Positions 6,187 through 6,558 of a stretch of 6,558 nucleotides of DNA are shown piece by piece (position 1 is the stretch's first letter; the number at the start of each line of letters is the position of its first letter). A program made the position numbers and the translations under genes. Origin of the DNA: an uncultured Flammeovirgaceae bacterium (GTDB taxonomy: Bacteria > Bacteroidota > Bacteroidia > Cytophagales > Cyclobacteriaceae); contig CAMLLI010000262.1 in the NCBI GenBank assembly GCA_946480685.1, positions 1 to 6,558 on the forward strand. The letters are read 5' to 3'. The notes under the pieces are model-generated. The model was not told the DNA's origin and did not search any database. It saw only the letters and a list, made by a program, of their open reading frames with translations.

Positions 6187-6558
6187 ATGGGATTGATACG
6201 ATTTTTACTCGCTCTTTCTGTCCTCATTGTTCATTCAAGTCCGGTGTTAGGTATTGAAATCATACCAGGTTCTCAGGCTGTACATTCCTTCTATATTATT
6301 TCCGGCTTTTATATGGCCATGATCTTTGTCGAGAAGTATGAAGGAACCGAACGCCCTCTCTATTATTTTTTTTCAAATCGTATATTACGTCTATATCCGC
6401 TATATCTGCTGGTAGTAATACTCATAGTGGCATTAAGTATTGTCCTTGGAATCTTACTGGGCTCTTATGGCGAATTACAGTATTACATTGATAAATACTA
6501 CGAGCAACCCAATAGTCTTGGCGCATTGATCACGGTTCTTTTTCTAAATATATCATTG
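6187..6558 (+). CDS. Acyltransferase-3 (OafA-like) membrane protein, 3' partial
   Basis: The frame is open from ATG 6187 to the right edge, giving the first 124 residues of what is normally a 330-400 residue protein with about ten membrane helices. Acyltransferase-3 proteins O-acetylate or otherwise acylate surface sugars, using an acyl donor from the cytoplasm. The family's Arg-X10-His motif is present as Arg5 and His16 in 'RFLLALSVLIVHS'. 'VHSFYIISGFYMAMIF' (32-47) matches the next helix with the usual Ser-Gly-Phe, and 'NRILRLYPLYLL' (64-75) matches the conserved Arg-X-X-Arg...Pro loop leading into a third hydrophobic stretch (about 72-92). The frame is also open upstream, and a TTG at 6160 would add nine mostly basic residues while overlapping the previous gene, so the start is not certain. 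It is likely to decorate the glycan built by the upstream transferases. Confidence 0.85.
   Translation, partial: MGLIRFLLALSVLIVHSSPVLGIEIIPGSQAVHSFYIISGFYMAMIFVEKYEGTERPLYYFFSNRILRLYPLYLLVVILIVALSIVLGILLGSYGELQYYIDKYYEQPNSLGALITVLFLNISL

Noticed and set aside
1..6558. CRISPR array, tRNA or rRNA genes, insertion sequence or phage genes
   Set aside because: No regular direct repeats, cloverleaf-like segments, transposase motifs or terminal inverted repeats were seen. Nearly every base is in a biosynthetic gene.

Overview
The window is a slice of a surface-polysaccharide biosynthesis locus (O-antigen, capsule or exopolysaccharide type). All genes are on the + strand and nearly end to end. Genes run off both edges, so the locus is larger than what is shown. 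The A/T-leaning sequence, the lack of clear Shine-Dalgarno boxes before most starts and the style of the proteins suggest a Bacteroidota member. That is an inference from general look, not from a marker gene.

Layout: (1) 1-489, the C-terminal part of a TylF/MycF-type sugar O-methyltransferase whose start lies before the window. (2) 486-1217, a second, unrelated SAM-dependent methyltransferase that starts on a TTG overlapping the previous stop. (3) 1222-2223, a family 2 glycosyltransferase (GT2-A). (4) 2256-4094, a full-length asparagine-synthase-like glutamine amidotransferase. (5) 4091-4218, a short protein-like stretch that looks like the frameshifted remains of a gene. (6) 4220-5230, a second family 2 glycosyltransferase (GT2-B), a full-length paralogue of GT2-A. 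(7) 5241-6182, an atypical GT-A-like glycosyltransferase. (8) 6187 to the right edge, the N-terminal part of an integral-membrane acyltransferase of the acyltransferase-3 (OafA-like) family.

How the genes may work together: the glycosyltransferases would add sugars to a growing lipid-linked oligosaccharide on the cytoplasmic face. The two methyltransferases, the amidotransferase and the membrane acyltransferase would decorate it with O-methyl, amide and O-acyl groups. The amidotransferase is more likely to amidate a sugar acid (uronamide formation) than to serve general asparagine synthesis, because it sits inside the sugar cluster. No flippase, polymerase, nucleotide-sugar enzyme or priming transferase is visible here, so the polymer cannot be named.

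I see no RNA genes, mobile elements, CRISPR arrays, clear promoters or terminators. Gene spacing (overlaps of 4 bases, gaps of 1-32 bases) fits one polycistronic message. The most unusual points are the paralogous GT2 pair flanking the amidotransferase and the decayed reading frame between the amidotransferase and GT2-B. I do not see convincing evidence of a wholly new system.
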